Shown here one piece after another: positions 11,575-24,125 of a stretch of 64,000 nt of DNA. The position numbers were made by a program, and so were the translations under genes. This stretch comes from Nymphaea colorata. Taxonomy: Eukaryota > Streptophyta > Magnoliopsida > Nymphaeales > Nymphaeaceae. The number at the start of each line of letters is the position of its first letter. The stretch's first letter is position 1. The stretch is from assembly GCF_008831285.2 (NCBI RefSeq), contig NC_045138.2:28367934-28431933 (forward strand), given 5' to 3'. The notes below the pieces were generated by a model, which was not told where the DNA came from, did no database searches, and saw only the letters and a list, made by a program, of their open reading frames with translations.

Positions 11575-13530
11575 CTGAAAACAGTAGAATGAATATGTGA
11601 GGAAAACAGGAACTTACATAGTAGATAATAAGCTGGAAAAAAAAAATTGCCATTGATAGTTTCCCGACCTATAAAAAAACAAAGGGTGCATCTGGTCCAT
11701 TAGCTACTAGAAATAGGTAAGAGGCTTTTTCACCTAAAGTTTATAGAGATGGAATAATGAAAATAAGGAGACTAAAGGACAGAATAATAGAAATGAGAAT
11801 ACACTTTCACCGTGCCCTCCTCAAATGAAGTGGAAGTAATCATCCCAAGTTTGCAGAGGAATGTACACAAACTTAGTGAAGAACTCGCAACCTCGTGCAC
11901 CCATGACCACACCCAATCAAAAATTAAAATTATGCACCCATTCAAAAATTAAACTATGTGCAAGTAAAAAAAAAAAAGGAAAGAAAAGAAAAAACCACAT
12001 ACATCACTAAGATGCCACCCAATATGTTCTTATGGCAAAGCAGCAATCTATCTCATCCAGATAGTTTTGATAGAATTTTGGATTTTTAGCAATTACACCG
12101 TACTTCGATTACCATAATGAAGTGACGCTTCTGCTCATAATTCACACTCATACATACGCATCACCAAAGTCCAAAAAGTCATGCACTACTTCCTCCTGTC
12201 ACTCCAAACTCCTACGTCTATTCCACCATCCCTGATGCAGAAGCCATAGTCAAGCATCCATGCTTCGTGAATACTAGGCCTTCAACTCAAAGAATAAGAG
12301 AAAACGCAAATCTCAGAGAAGTGTATTCTGCATGCCTGCGATACCAAACAACAGCTCTGAAATGGAAAAGCTCATCTGGTTAAAAAACAGACGCATACAC
12401 TGCACGTAGACGTCTGCACGAAGTAGGATGAAAAATCACGCTGTATGATAACCATCTCTGTAATAAGATCCTCTAGGATGATGTAACAGCATCAACCTGA
12501 CCAGGATCCTCATCTAGCCCATTGCTTTCAAGCAAATAAACACGCAGGATGTGTCAGTAGGAAATCCCTACTAAAATATTTTACCTCCATCCCCATCAAA
12601 AAATAACTTCCATGTTAACATCCAAACCTCCAAGTACTTCGGTTCCAAACACTTCACAAGTATGTTTTCAACTTCATTTACCCATACGCATTATAAATAA
12701 GTTTGAACAAATCTAACCAAAATGCAGTATTATACAAATCACATAACATTTACCAACCATAACACAGGCATGATTTCTTAGTCCTTGCAAGATTAATGAT
12801 TCCAAATCACTATGAGTTTTTCGCTAAACCGAATCCAACTCATGAGTCAACTGTCACGTACTTACCCACTCCCTCATCAGAATCAATACAATCACATATT
12901 ATAAGCAATCGATCCAATAGATCTCCGCCATCCTTTATGCCAGTCCATATATGCGTCCGACAAAATCATAGTAATAGCCAGTGAACAATCCAAATAGTTC
13001 TCTCCAACCAGTTATCTCGCTAACCAGCTTATCAAATAGCAATAGCTTAACTGCCAATATCAACCAGTTGTTGCGTGTTAGTTATAGAGAGGTTCAGCGA
13101 TGAAACAACCAGCGAACAGTTATTAAAGCTCTTCCCCTTCTGCTGTCGTTGCAGCTAAACATGCAATTTTAATTCTCTCATGGCCCCAGTGTAAGGAAGC
13201 ACAGCACCTTTAACTTCTTGAGAGCACCTTAACTTCTTTAGAAAGTTTACCATTGAATAATCATAAATTACAAGGAGCAGGCAAGCCTATCCTTGAATCA
13301 TCTAGGGCACCAATGACTGGGAAAGTTTCAAAGACTCCCCAAAATTTTCATAATCTACACCTAATCTTTAAGCTCCAACACTGTTAAAACTTAAAAGCAA
13401 AAATGACATTACCAATCACAAGTGACCTTCAATCAATTAACCCAAAGGTTATCACCAACTTGCATTGGCCTCTTTTAACTGCAACCAGTAACACTAACAC
13501 ATGACTAACCATATCAAAATAAGTTAGTGT

Positions 13531-13950
13531 CTTTCCATTAATATACAGACTAGTTAGGTGGACTTTTTTTCCTCATTAATGGTAGACTTGCCAAGAAAAA
13601 CCTGCATACGTTCACAAATTTCGGCAGATTTTTCATGTCATTTTTGAGAGAGCAAAAAACGTAAGTCGCAACTATCATTGGTTGAACGGTTAGCATGATA
13701 GAGAACAACCTTACAGTCTGCTCGATAGAGGACAGTCTTATTTTCCATTAATATACCGACTAGTCAGGTGGACCTTTTTTCCTTATTAATGGTAGGCTTG
13801 CCAAGAAAAACCTGCATAAGTTAATAAATTTCGGCAGATTTTTTATGTTACTTTTGAGAAAGCAAAAAACGCAAGTCGTAACTATCATTGGTTTAACGGT
13901 TAGCCTGACAGAGAACAACCTTACAGTCTGCTCGATGGAGAAGAGTCTTA
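13531..13950. repeat. 210-bp tandem duplication
   Basis: Two direct copies, 13531-13740 and 13741-13950, each starting 'ttccattaatatac' and ending 'agtctta', differing by scattered substitutions only. They lie just downstream of the SRO coding exons on that gene's strand, inside the 3' UTR or the possible last intron. The even divergence without length change suggests an old local duplication rather than a fast-evolving minisatellite. Confidence 0.9.
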
Positions 13951-14073
13951 CAACATATCTTTTGCAGAAATATATCTTGTGCGAAATTAGTTTCGTAATG
14001 CATAATTTTAGACAAAAAAAAAACCTTATATGGTCGGCCTGGAACGTCCAGCTGAACAAAATCATGGAACATA

Positions 14074-16869
14074 TTACTTGAAACATACCTCGTTACGAAT
14101 ACTATGAATTGCATCAATCAGTAACTTATCTCCAATAAGTAACCGTATTTCACGTATAAAAAACTCCTTGGCGACTTTCCCATCCTATAAATTAAAAAAA
14201 GCACTGGTTATATGAAAGACCATAAACGCAATACAATAAGAAAATATGTCCACTACTTGCAAAAGCCCCTACCTTGAACTGATCATAGAGATTATTTAAA
14301 ATGTGAATACTAGGCTGAGGAATATGCTTCTCCAAAAACGAGAACAATTTTGAAAATGACATGTTTCGAGTCGTGATCAGACAAGGATCAGTTTTACAAG
14401 TTTGTCCAGTAATACTCTTTGAAGCTTGGTGAAATCCCGCTGGTCCAATCTAGATAGACACATAAGTCAACAATTCTCCATTAGCAATGACAATTCGTAC
14501 TTATAGACACAAGAGTAAATTACCATTAACACTAGGATTTTATAAACTTTTACGTGGAAGAAGATAGATTAAAAAATCGAAGTGTTGCACCTACAGTTTG
14601 AACAAGTAGATTTGGAGCAGAATTAGTAATTTCTGTTGGAGAATTATTATTTACAGACGCACCACCATGGTCGTGTATTAAGCTCCTTCCTTTGCATTTT
14701 CCTACAAAACATATGCAGTGCAGTGAGGCGCTTCTACTACAAGGTTTCCTATTAAGCAATCAAAGGACGAATACCAGGTGAAAACTTTTAACGCATTAGA
14801 ATACCTCTCAAATGATCGTGACGGCTGAAAGTTAAAACATATTCAGGAAGGATATGTGCATTCATGTGAGTGCTCCACACAATGTAATGTCTTGGATTGC
14901 TCACGTTATCAACACCACTGTCAAAATTTTCACTACTTGGGTGAAACTGATTAGACCCACGGTCGACTTGTTCCATATTTCCTAAAATAACACGGCAAAG
15001 AATAACATGCTGCTCACCGTTCTCATCAGGATCTGCATAGGACAGACTGGCCACAAACAACTATTGTCATTAGTCACACTACATTTTAAATATCAAATAT
15101 CAAAGTGAGCGGAATGCAGTAGATACCAACATCCACCCTAACTTGTTGAGCCAGAACCACATATACCTTAAATGAGACTGCCACTCTGGAGATAGATATA
15201 TTCCAACCCCATAAGATTCAAGGCCGCAGCTTGTTTTGGGTTGTCCAAAGCCATGTAGGACAATGTTTTCTATGTCATGAGCAGATGCCCCGTGCCAACC
15301 GTACTTAATGTTAGCATTACCACGCGATTTCTTCATTGCCTCTATATGCCTTTGAAAAGACAGAAATCGGATGGTGTTCGCCGGACTCCTATGGGAACAC
15401 CAATAGATAGCTTTGACCGTGATTTGGGGTCTAATTTCCCCAACGCCCTTCAAGAAAACATTCTTAATTTTGATATAAGCCTTACTATCGTGTTCCAACT
15501 TAGTGAGTTGTGCACCCAATGCTGCGAAACGCGGTGGTGACTGACAACGAAAGTTCCCAGAATTGGCGTCCAGCAAAGGGATCGCATTGCATGCATTCGA
15601 GGGCGGTTCTCTATCAGATTTTGATTCTATTGCCTCAACCAACAACTTCATGCCACTCTGAGCAATTCCACCACTATGAGAATGTGAGAAGCCACTTACT
15701 GCACCAGTACCCATTCTTGCGGCATCCACAAAATGCATATCAACATCTTTGACATCCCCAGAACCCTTACATACGTCTTCTGAGCAGCCCTTAATTTCCC
15801 AGGAAGTTTTATCCCCAAAACCGTTGCTAACCATCTCCGTTTTTGTGGTTGACACACCAGCGCCAATACCAGAAGGACCCTTCTCAAAGCAAGCTTTTTT
15901 TCTTAAGTATGGGTCATCAATTGGTTCATCTTCTAATTGCTTCAAAGTTCTATCAAGTAGAGTCCGTTTGCGAGTAAAGCACTTATCACCCATACCAGAC
16001 ATATCGGCGGCAGCATTTTTCCCACCATTCGGAAAGTTTTCTACCACCACCTGTTTCACTAGGTCTGGGGACACCTTGGAAGATTTATCATTGCCACATG
16101 CCAAATCTTTACATGAAACTTCCGCAGGGAGGCAGCGCTTAGCATGTCCGGAGTTCAGCAAATAGAGCTGTTGGGATCTCACATTAAGACCCGTATATGT
16201 GTCAGCATGAATCTTTTTCTCTTCATCAGCCTCTTCACGGATTCCTAAACCACGAACCTTTTGCTGGCTCGCTCTCTCCAACACATCACCACCGCAAGCA
16301 CCTTGATTCATCGTCAGCTGACAATCCTGCTCCCTAGTTTTCGAAGCCACCGAAATTCGGTCATTTCCAAGAATATCACCTTCATGCCCAACCTTAGAAC
16401 CCTCCGAATGATCAATCCTGATCTCCATTTCTAACTTAAAGCAAGAGCTGTTCTTCTCATGTTCGTCAGCATGTTCTCCCAAAAAATATCTCGGAAAGAA
16501 GCACTTTTTATTAACATCAATCCACGCAATTGATCGCTCGCAGCCTGATCCCAAATCAATCTGCAGCATCCTAAGAAAATCCACTAGATACATAGACCCA
16601 TCGATCCTAATCTCCATAGTTGGTCTCCCATCCACAAATCCATTAACAAGTGCGCCAGCAGCTTCGGCTGGAAAGTCTGTCCACGAGCCATGATCAAAGA
16701 ACATAATCCTAGAAGGAACGCCACTGTTCTTAAAGTTCAGATGATTCAGGAGCAAGGACCTGCACTTTACCGGAACGTTCCCGGCGGGTTTCTTCCTCAA
16801 ATTTGTACAGCTTACCCCATTCGCCATCCCCCTCCTCGAAAGCACTTTACAGTGCTTCCTTCCCTTCAT
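14074..16869 (-). CDS. SRO: SRO/RCD1-type protein: WWE, PARP-like and RST domains
   Basis: Plant-specific nuclear co-regulator family that binds transcription factors in stress and developmental signalling. Exons on the minus strand: 16869-15167, 15046-14805, 14701-14591, 14439-14273 and 14184-14074; phases agree throughout and give 777 residues. The first ATG (16869) begins MKGRKHCKVL. A WWE domain spans about 50-135 (SWTDFP, YLVDFLRMLQ, AIAWID-like core). A long low-conservation linker runs to about 480. A PARP-like fold follows at about 485-660, and an RST domain at about 710-773 (MSFSKLFSFLEKHIPQPSI ... IREIRLLIGDKLLIDAIHSI). RST domains contact transcription factors. At the PARP triad positions I read H526 (in WHG), Y558 (in YGVGIY) and H621 (before YIVW), so two of the canonical H-Y-E residues remain, whereas Arabidopsis RCD1 has lost them. 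It is longer than RCD1 (589 residues) because of the linker. The last exon may instead be spliced at 14089. Confidence 0.9.
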
Positions 16870-18096
16870 GCTTAACACAGAGCTCAGAGCTCAGAGCCAA
16901 AAGAAGCACAAAAAGATGTTTTCGAAGAACCGAAAACCACGAAAACACACTCCAAACAAAATTCAAATGCATTACCCGCTTAAAAACCTAACCTACCTAA
17001 AAAAAGATACAGCTGTAAGCCCCATGAAATTATGCACGAATTTGAACACGATAAAATCTCGAAAAGCCATGCCTTTGAAATTCCATGGAACAAAGAGCCG
17101 ACCTCAGATACCCTGGACGAAATCAAAACATGAACTCACTACAAAAGATGCCTGCAAGGTACACATCGGGAGCCCCCAGGACAAAAGCACGCCAAAGCAT
17201 GAACTTACACCAAGTATAACGCAAAAGAACACGAAAATCTGAAGTCCTAAAACGGAACAGTGAACCGCAAAAGCCACGTAAAAGAAAAGGGCGATGCAAA
17301 AGATGTCCCCGCTTAAAACGCTAGAAAGAAGAAATGACGCCCCCAAAGAAACATAGGCCGGAGTCAATGCATGAATTGCCACCCAACAAACCCCAAAAAG
17401 GACGCTCTAATAACCCAAAGACGAACGCGTAATTACCCTATGACACACATAACAGAAATAAGACCTGCCTTGAATCCTCGAACAGAGGAACTCAACCTAA
17501 AAAACACGGAATTTAACTAAAGAACAAGACCTCACAAAGAAACTTCAAACAAAATTAGAAACCGAAATTGCAGAATCCACGAAGAATTCAACCTAAGAAC
17601 GGGAAATTCAGACGTCTAACCTGACCAACTAAGACGCTAGACAATTTTAAATCTACGGCCTAAAAAGAACGACACTGCAGCCGACCGATGATTTCAACAG
17701 ACCCTGAGAGAATCAGGGCTGCTAAAAACCAACGGAAGGAGGACTCAGGACCTAAAAAAGGTTGTCGCCCCTTTTAGTTTTCCTCTCCCTCGGCTAAAAT
17801 TGAATTAGCCAAGATAGCAGAAAAGGAAGAGAGAACAGAGGAAGAGGAAGAGGAGGGGGAGGAGGAGATGCAGGTCTTCGAAGGCAAACGACCGAAATCC
17901 GAAGCAGCAAGGATCAACGGTAATTTCTCCTGCTCTGAAGCCCCAGCTGTATCGTTTAGCGATCCCACGAAGCACATCCGCCCTCCTCTTCCTTCTCTCT
18001 CTCTCGTTCCCTCACTCTCTCCTCTCTCTCACGCTCAGAGTCGTCCCATTTTCTTCAGCCCTAAATCCTCTTCGTCTCAGGCGGTGGCATTTTATA
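16870..18096 (-). promoter_or_regulatory. SRO leader and core promoter candidate
   Basis: On the minus strand a TATA box (tataaaat) lies at 18096-18089, followed after about 30-100 bases by a GA-rich strand (CT-rich on plus, 17985-18045) and then about 1.1 kb before the ATG. This long leader probably contains an intron, but I could not choose between several weak donor and acceptor sites. The open frames on the plus strand here (for example 17868-18347) are chance readings through leader sequence. Confidence 0.45.
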
Positions 18097-19421
18097 GGAC
18101 CACAAAGGACGATAGAACCCTTTTGCGCATTTGGTCCCATAAATCAATAAATTTACCTGAAAAGCGTCCGGTCGATAAATATTGTCGAAAAAGCATCAAT
18201 ATGTCTGCCTCATGCAGAAAACCCCCGCTAACAGGAGCAGGCTTTCATGTCATCTCTTATAGCGTAACATATAAAACGTCTTCGGCTGCATTTGATATGA
18301 TGTTGGCTCGTTTTAATATTGAATCTATTAAAATTTCCATAGTTTGAAAGAACAGATAAATAATCTCTTATTTAGGGAAAAGAAAAAGTTATTTTGGCCA
18401 TTATTAGTTTTAATAGTACGACTCATGAGCAAGAAAAAAAATTTCAGCTATTAAAAAAGCTCAAGCATGAGTTTGCAATTTAAATTCAAATTTTAACTCT
18501 TAGATTTCTTTTTGTGTTATACAACACTAAACAAGCATCCACAAGGACCACAACCTTCAAATTTAGTTGAAGTAAAAAAAAAAAAAGAAGTCGATAATAG
18601 TTTTAATTCAGCAGCCCAAAATTGTATTGAGACGCCTCTTTAAGAAATGATTGTTTATTGAAAACTGAGTTTCATGAAAAATTAGTTTTTTAATTAATTT
18701 ATGAAAACAAAAAGATTTTTTTGAAAGAAACAAATGTTTTAAATAGCGATTTAAATATTTATTTGGAAGCAAAAAGTTTTTTTTTTTTTTTTGGTTTCCA
18801 AAACAATTATCAAGGCCTTATATATGAAATGATAGGACCTCACTTGAAAAGCTTGTTGACTGGTACTATCTTTCGAGAGATCGTAAAGGAGAGGGCCAAT
18901 TTGGAAAACAACGATCTAAACGAAAGGCGGTCTCCCTTTCTTGATGGCCAAGCAACCTTGCCGAATGATCTTCTTATGCCAAAGTCCTTCCAATACTCCT
19001 GCCTGTCCTTTTCTGCTAATAAAGTCATCTTTCCACAGCCTCGTCACACATACAAATATTATTATATGTATGCTTTTGCATATGAAAAGAAATAAATACC
19101 TCCTATTTTCTCAGCCTAATTGAATGCTTAACTGCTCTCTTTTATGACATTTTCCATTAAAAAAATGATCCGTTGTATGATTGGTATAACGATCCAATAT
19201 TATTAGTGAAGCCAATACAAAATAAGAAGTTCTTAGTAGTGAAGCGAAAGGTCAGATTACTTGTGGCAGAAGTTTCACGCACAATACGTAACACATCCTT
19301 CACTGTCACTTGGGTGTCCCATGACATGCTTCTTGTAGACGCATGAACCACAATGTCGTTTTTGTGAAAACAATTAATTTTTTTTGGGAATTGTGGTTAT
19401 CAATCTAGCGATCCTTATTTT

Positions 19422-19505
19422 GAGAAATTTCTTTAATCTTGGACAGCAAGTTAGAGATAGGGAGAAATTTCTTTAATCTTGGACAGCAAGTTAGAGATAG
19501 GGAGA
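19422..19505. repeat. 40-bp tandem repeat, two copies
   Basis: A 40-base unit beginning gagaaatttctttaatcttg and ending in 'agatagg' occurs at 19422-19461 and again at 19462-19501 without visible mismatch, followed by the first bases of a third copy. Identity implies a recent duplication. Confidence 0.9.
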
Positions 19506-20107
19506 GCTAAAATTAAATTGGAGAAAAAGAGAAAAAATAGAAGATTACTTAACAAAAAAGCTTGGAGGCTTATTCGAGTGAGCTGTACAATTTGTTGTTT
19601 TATCTACAACGAAAAGTGTTAAATTCCCCAGATCTGTACAAAGGAGCCAAAAAAAATAAATTCCTTATATTTAGGGATGTCTATGTCAAAAAAGAAATTA
19701 ATATTCAATTAAAAATAGGATCCAATTCAAATTTAAGAAATAACATCCTATTAGATTCAGATGTGTATATATCCAGTTGCACTCGGGTTTTGATCGCATT
19801 TAACTTTAAATAAATATCATATGTTCAATGCTCTTAGTTTTTGAAAATCGGTCAAATTCGGTTCAAAAATTGTATTTCAATTTAAATTTGAAAGATTTGG
19901 ACCATATTCAGATTATAAAATCGGATTTTAGATTCGAATTCATATATTACTTCTCATAATTCAAATTTAAGAAAATGAATATCCAGGCAACCGGATATGT
20001 ACCATTTAACTATTCGAATTTTTACTAACTCTATAATTATTTTATGGTGGAGAAGCCGTTTAGATGTGACCTCATTTAAACTCAGTTTCTTGAGAACTCA
20101 GCTTTGT

Positions 20108-20130
20108 AAAAAAAAAAAAAAAAAAAAAAA
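20108..20130 (+). repeat. Poly(A) run of 23
   Basis: An uninterrupted A tract. It could be the tail of a short retroposon, but no upstream body or flanking direct repeats were identified. Confidence 0.9.
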
Positions 20131-20789
20131 GAACTTTGCAACATATTTGGTGTATTTGGGTGACACATTCAACACTCATTTTTTTGCTGTTCTTGTAGTC
20201 CTCCTGGCAACTTCATTCGTGTGAACAACTAAAACTTCTCTACACATGCCACCAGCCAAAATGAAAAATCCACAAGCCACATGATGTTTAAGGGCCAACG
20301 CTTGAAAGATTTAATCGCTACGGTGTAAAACCCCAAGGCTAATTCAAGAACTTAGAGTATTATAATATGCATCGGCAATAGAGAGAAGTTTGGCACGTAC
20401 CAAATTTGAACCAGTAACTAGCCGCCTACCAGCTTGTTTACTCAACTACTTTGGTCCGATGCAAGATGGTCTTCTAAATCTAGCACTTGATTCAATACCC
20501 ATTGGTCTATCGAATTGCGAGTGCTTCCCTATGTAATTTAACCTACCATTAGATATATATTGAGTGTATAAATCTAGCACTTGAATCAACTTCACCTCTT
20601 CTACCATTCACATTGCATCTGTCAGCTAACTTACATCTTTTCCCCATTCGGTCACACTAACTATAAGAATCTCTGAAGGTTCATTCTCTAAAGGGTCGCT
20701 TTGCAACAATTACTGCTTCATGAATCTGTCTCAAAAAATAAAGTAGACTTATAAACTATAGCAAGTGTTTTATGAATCTACCTTATTTT

Positions 20790-20945
20790 TTGGGATATAT
20801 TAATAGAAAATACATGTAAATGTTAGAAAATTTTTATTGTCTTATATAAAAATTTTGAAAAATGATATTTAGAATCTTGTCAAATTTTAAAACTTTAATT
20901 TGTCTCATCTCATGAAAAATTTCTGGCTCAGCCCATGTCTAGGCG
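20790..20945. repeat. Dispersed repeat, copy related to 34600-34745
   Basis: Shares 'tatataaaaattttgaaaaa', 'tgata', then 'aaactttaatttg' and a tail like 'aaaaatttctggctcagcc' with the segment at 34600-34745 ('tatataaaaattttgaaaaa', 'tgatag', 'aaactttcatttg', 'aaagtttttagctccacc'). The tail resembles the conserved end of a common plant repeat; I cannot assign its class. Confidence 0.55.
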
Positions 20946-21716
20946 CCTAATGTTGTGTCCTTAGTTTGATTCGAGCTCATGATCCAATCTCTTTTAATAG
21001 GAATATGTCATTAGCATTTGGCTTTTGAGTGGCTAGATCGCTGCTCCAAATTAGCTGTATAGATATGTAGCTGTCATTAAACATTTCTTCTTAAAGAAAG
21101 GAAATGAAGTCTTGCTTCAGTTTAAACTGCTATAGGCTGTGTTTGCATTCCCCGATCAAAATGTGAGTTGAACTTTGTCATTGGAAACTCCTAACATTTC
21201 ATATCTATGGACATCGTGTCCACGTCTCTTTAATTCATGTATCCAAAGTCACACCCTAGTGATACAAAATTTGATGGATAATGCCTCAACGGCATATGTA
21301 GCTGGTCAGGCAGATGGGCCAGTGAAAGTTTGGAGGTACAATTCTTTTATACTACCAATGGTGGATGCGCTGCACTCCTGTCCTACTCCTTATCGAGGTT
21401 CCAAAGCCGATCTCAAGAGAGGAGGCTTTGACCTCTATGAGGTACCTCCAAAATTAGTAACAAACTTAAATATGCAAATTTGCAATAAATATGCAGTTTC
21501 ATAGAACCATTTGCAGCCTTTCCCATCACATATAGAGTAAAAAAGTTTGAAAATGATTAAGATGTCAAAAAGCAAATGGAGTTATGGAGATGAGTATAAA
21601 ACATTTATTTGCAAGGAAGTAAATATTACAAAACAAAGTTTTTTCTACAGGCTACGTAAAAGTGAGTAACTTGCACCAAACTGGTTAGGATTGAAGTATG
21701 GTTTAGATGAAACATT

Positions 21717-21810
21717 ACACATGAAGTAGCTGAAAGTAATCAACGATGAAAAAATTGTTCATCACACATGAAGTAGCTGAAAGTAATCAACGATGAAAAA
21801 ATTGTTCATC
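21717..21810. repeat. 47-bp tandem repeat, two copies
   Basis: Unit starting acacatgaagtagctgaaag, at 21717-21763 and 21764-21810, identical as far as I can see. A recent local duplication. Confidence 0.9.
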
Positions 21811-21899
21811 CATCTGAAATCGATGTAAACGGTGTCTATCTTCATAAAGGTTCATGCAATTCTAACCCCACGCTCTATCTCTAACGATGTTAAGGGGAG

Positions 21900-22295
21900 A
21901 TGAGAGAAGGGCATCTTGATCAACAACCCTTTTTATTAAATCCGTTCCCTGGCTCTTCAACCTTGTCTCCTCCCCAAATCTTCCTACGGCCCACGACGAC
22001 GATGACAGGCAACCTCTTGTTGAAGCGGGCCGAAGGTCGACCCATGGCTGCCACCGCCACCAAGGTGCTGCTGAAGCTCCTCCCCACGTCCTCTTCTGTC
22101 GATTTCGAGTTTGCTGCCTGGGTTGTCACTCCTGATAGCTCCTCCCCTTCTTTCCTATCTGTCAGTTCCGACAAGGTTCCTCATAGAAACGGCGGCATAG
22201 ATTGGTCGGTCACGGGGCTGAGGAAAGACGGCGACACGGCAGACATAGACTCGACTGAAAAAGCCCTCCAAGACTTTGTGGCGACGACCTTTTAG
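21900..22295 (+). CDS. Hypothetical 131-residue ORF, doubtful
   Basis: An ATG-initiated frame in an island richer in G and C than its surroundings. The product begins MREGHLDQQPFLLNPFPGSS and is rich in Ser, Thr, Pro and Ala; the central part (TKVLLKLLPTSSSVDFEFAA) is mildly amphipathic. There is no signal peptide, membrane segment or known motif. A second in-frame Met at residue 35 (MTGNLLLKRAEG) would give a 97-residue protein. It could be a fragment of a captured gene inside a transposon, or chance. No neighbour gives it a context. Confidence 0.25.
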   Translation: MREGHLDQQPFLLNPFPGSSTLSPPQIFLRPTTTMTGNLLLKRAEGRPMAATATKVLLKLLPTSSSVDFEFAAWVVTPDSSSPSFLSVSSDKVPHRNGGIDWSVTGLRKDGDTADIDSTEKALQDFVATTF

Positions 22296-24125
22296 TTTTT
22301 ATAGGATAAAAAGTGTACATTTACTATATTTCAAGTTACCTGCTAATAACTTTTTGTTTTGCAGTACAAGCGAATTTGATAACCTACAAAATTTGAAATG
22401 ACCCCTTTATTTTCAAATTCTTCTTTTGTTCTTTTATGATTTTTTAAAGAATTTAATTAACTTTGCAACGAGAGGGGAGGGAGGAATTCGCACCCAAGTG
22501 AAAAGCCTAAACCACCCATGTGATCCAAAGCTATATAATGACCTGAATGGTCACAGAATACACCCTTCAACTTAAATATTATACAAACAATTTAATCAAC
22601 CTTCATTTTTCTAATTTTCTATGCAAACACTATATGATCCCTTTTTTTACACCTTTTTTTTTTTACATATTGATCAAAAACAGGTCTTACTTACCGGGTA
22701 TAGTTTTCTCAACAAAGAAAAATAGATTTTCCAGTGAAACTCGGTGAGCATATTATGAATAGGATAATAGTTAAAGTTGGATTGATCAAGACATATATAT
22801 ATTCAAGACCACTGCGTCCCACCAACCTTGATCAACTTGGATATCATTGAACCCACTTGGGCCTCTGTACCGACAGTGACGCGAGAGAATCCATGAAAGA
22901 ATCACTGTAGCGAACGTGAAGACATGAACTATAGCACAAAATCAATAGTATATACGCGCAATATCCATGGCCACTAGAGGCCCTTTCTCTAACATGGCCT
23001 TTCCTGACAACTAGCTCTTTAAAGAAATCAAACAGAATCTCCAGGCACTAGGGTTTTAGGCTACAGGATCCTAAAAAACCATAGAAATGATTAAGAGAGT
23101 AATTGACAAGGAGAAAGTGACAAGCAGAGCTAGTCCATTAAGAGTGGCTTTCGAGCGTCAAATGAGTCGCCAAAAGAGAGATTTAGGAGGCTTTTGTTGG
23201 TGGGAATCTTTTAATGGAGATGGCAGGCACTGTTAGATGCTCTTCCACCAGCTTAATGGCAACATAACAGCCGAAAATGGTCTTGCCTTTTTTGTGCTTT
23301 TGAACTACATGTTTCTAAAATATACGATCTAAAATGCCAAGATTTTTTTCAATAGACACAATGTCATTATGAATATATCTTCTAGATCCAACAATAAAAA
23401 TTCGGAATCGCACCATATTTCCTAAAGCACAAACATGGTTTGTATCATAGGAATGTATTACGTGTTCCAAAAGCATAATGTTCTCGTCATCAATCGTTCA
23501 ATACAATTAGATGTATTGGATTCAACATATTGATAAATGGTTAAGATTCAGATGGGACGTCATGTGTTTTTTTCTTTTCTAAGTACCTACACTTTAATAA
23601 TTTTTTTTTTCAGGATTCAATCTTCTGACTCGGTCCAAGTTCAATAAGAAAGGAGCCTATTAGGTTCAACTAAGATAAGACAGGTATAGACAAGCTCGTT
23701 AGGCATATTCCATTTGTCTACTAAATTAATTTTCATATTGTATGCTAAATTTTTTCTTATAAAAGCTATGTACTATATAAAAAAAAACTATCTAAAAATC
23801 ATGGTACTATGAACATCCAATTAAGTTGTTATTTTTTAAAAAAAATTCGGAGGTTCATGATTGTTTAGTTAAATCAAATATTATAATTTCACTGACAAAA
23901 GGTTTGGGAAAGCCAGAAGCTAAAAGTCAGTGTTCTCATAATGCCTTCAATTCTCTGATCGTGTGAAAGTTCTAATAAATTCTTTGGAGAAAAGACTCGC
24001 AGTACAAGCTTTCCTGATAAGATGCTAATATGCACTAAGAACGGTTGCAAAGGGACTAAGTCATATGTGTATGTGTAAAGCGAGAAAGTCATTTTGTGCC
24101 TCTGTGAGTGCTAGACACGAGATTA

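Larger units (their letters stand above)
18100..21899. other. Gene-poor spacer between SRO leader and 21.9 kb
   Basis: Low-complexity AT-rich DNA with poly-T and poly-A runs and no recognisable protein. 19680-20010 is a ribbon of degenerate 'aattcaaatttaag' and 'ggatccaatt' phrases also seen near 39780-40040 and 58980-59220. Small tandem repeats and a dispersed repeat are listed separately. Confidence 0.5.

Noticed and set aside
15277-16165. Several plus-strand ORFs opposite SRO exon 1
   Set aside because: They are antisense shadows of a well-supported coding exon.
17868-18347. 159-codon plus-strand ORF over the SRO promoter and leader
   Set aside because: It is antisense to the leader and promoter of the SRO gene, runs through a CT-microsatellite and has no recognisable domain.
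20384-20460. Possible tRNA-like sequence on the minus strand ('ggttcaaattt')
   Set aside because: No cloverleaf can be drawn and the A box is weak.
22440-22550. Possible tRNA-derived SINE on the minus strand
   Set aside because: A B-box-like gggtgcgaattcc is visible and an A-box-like motif lies at about the right distance, but the A box is a poor match and no tail or target duplication was found.
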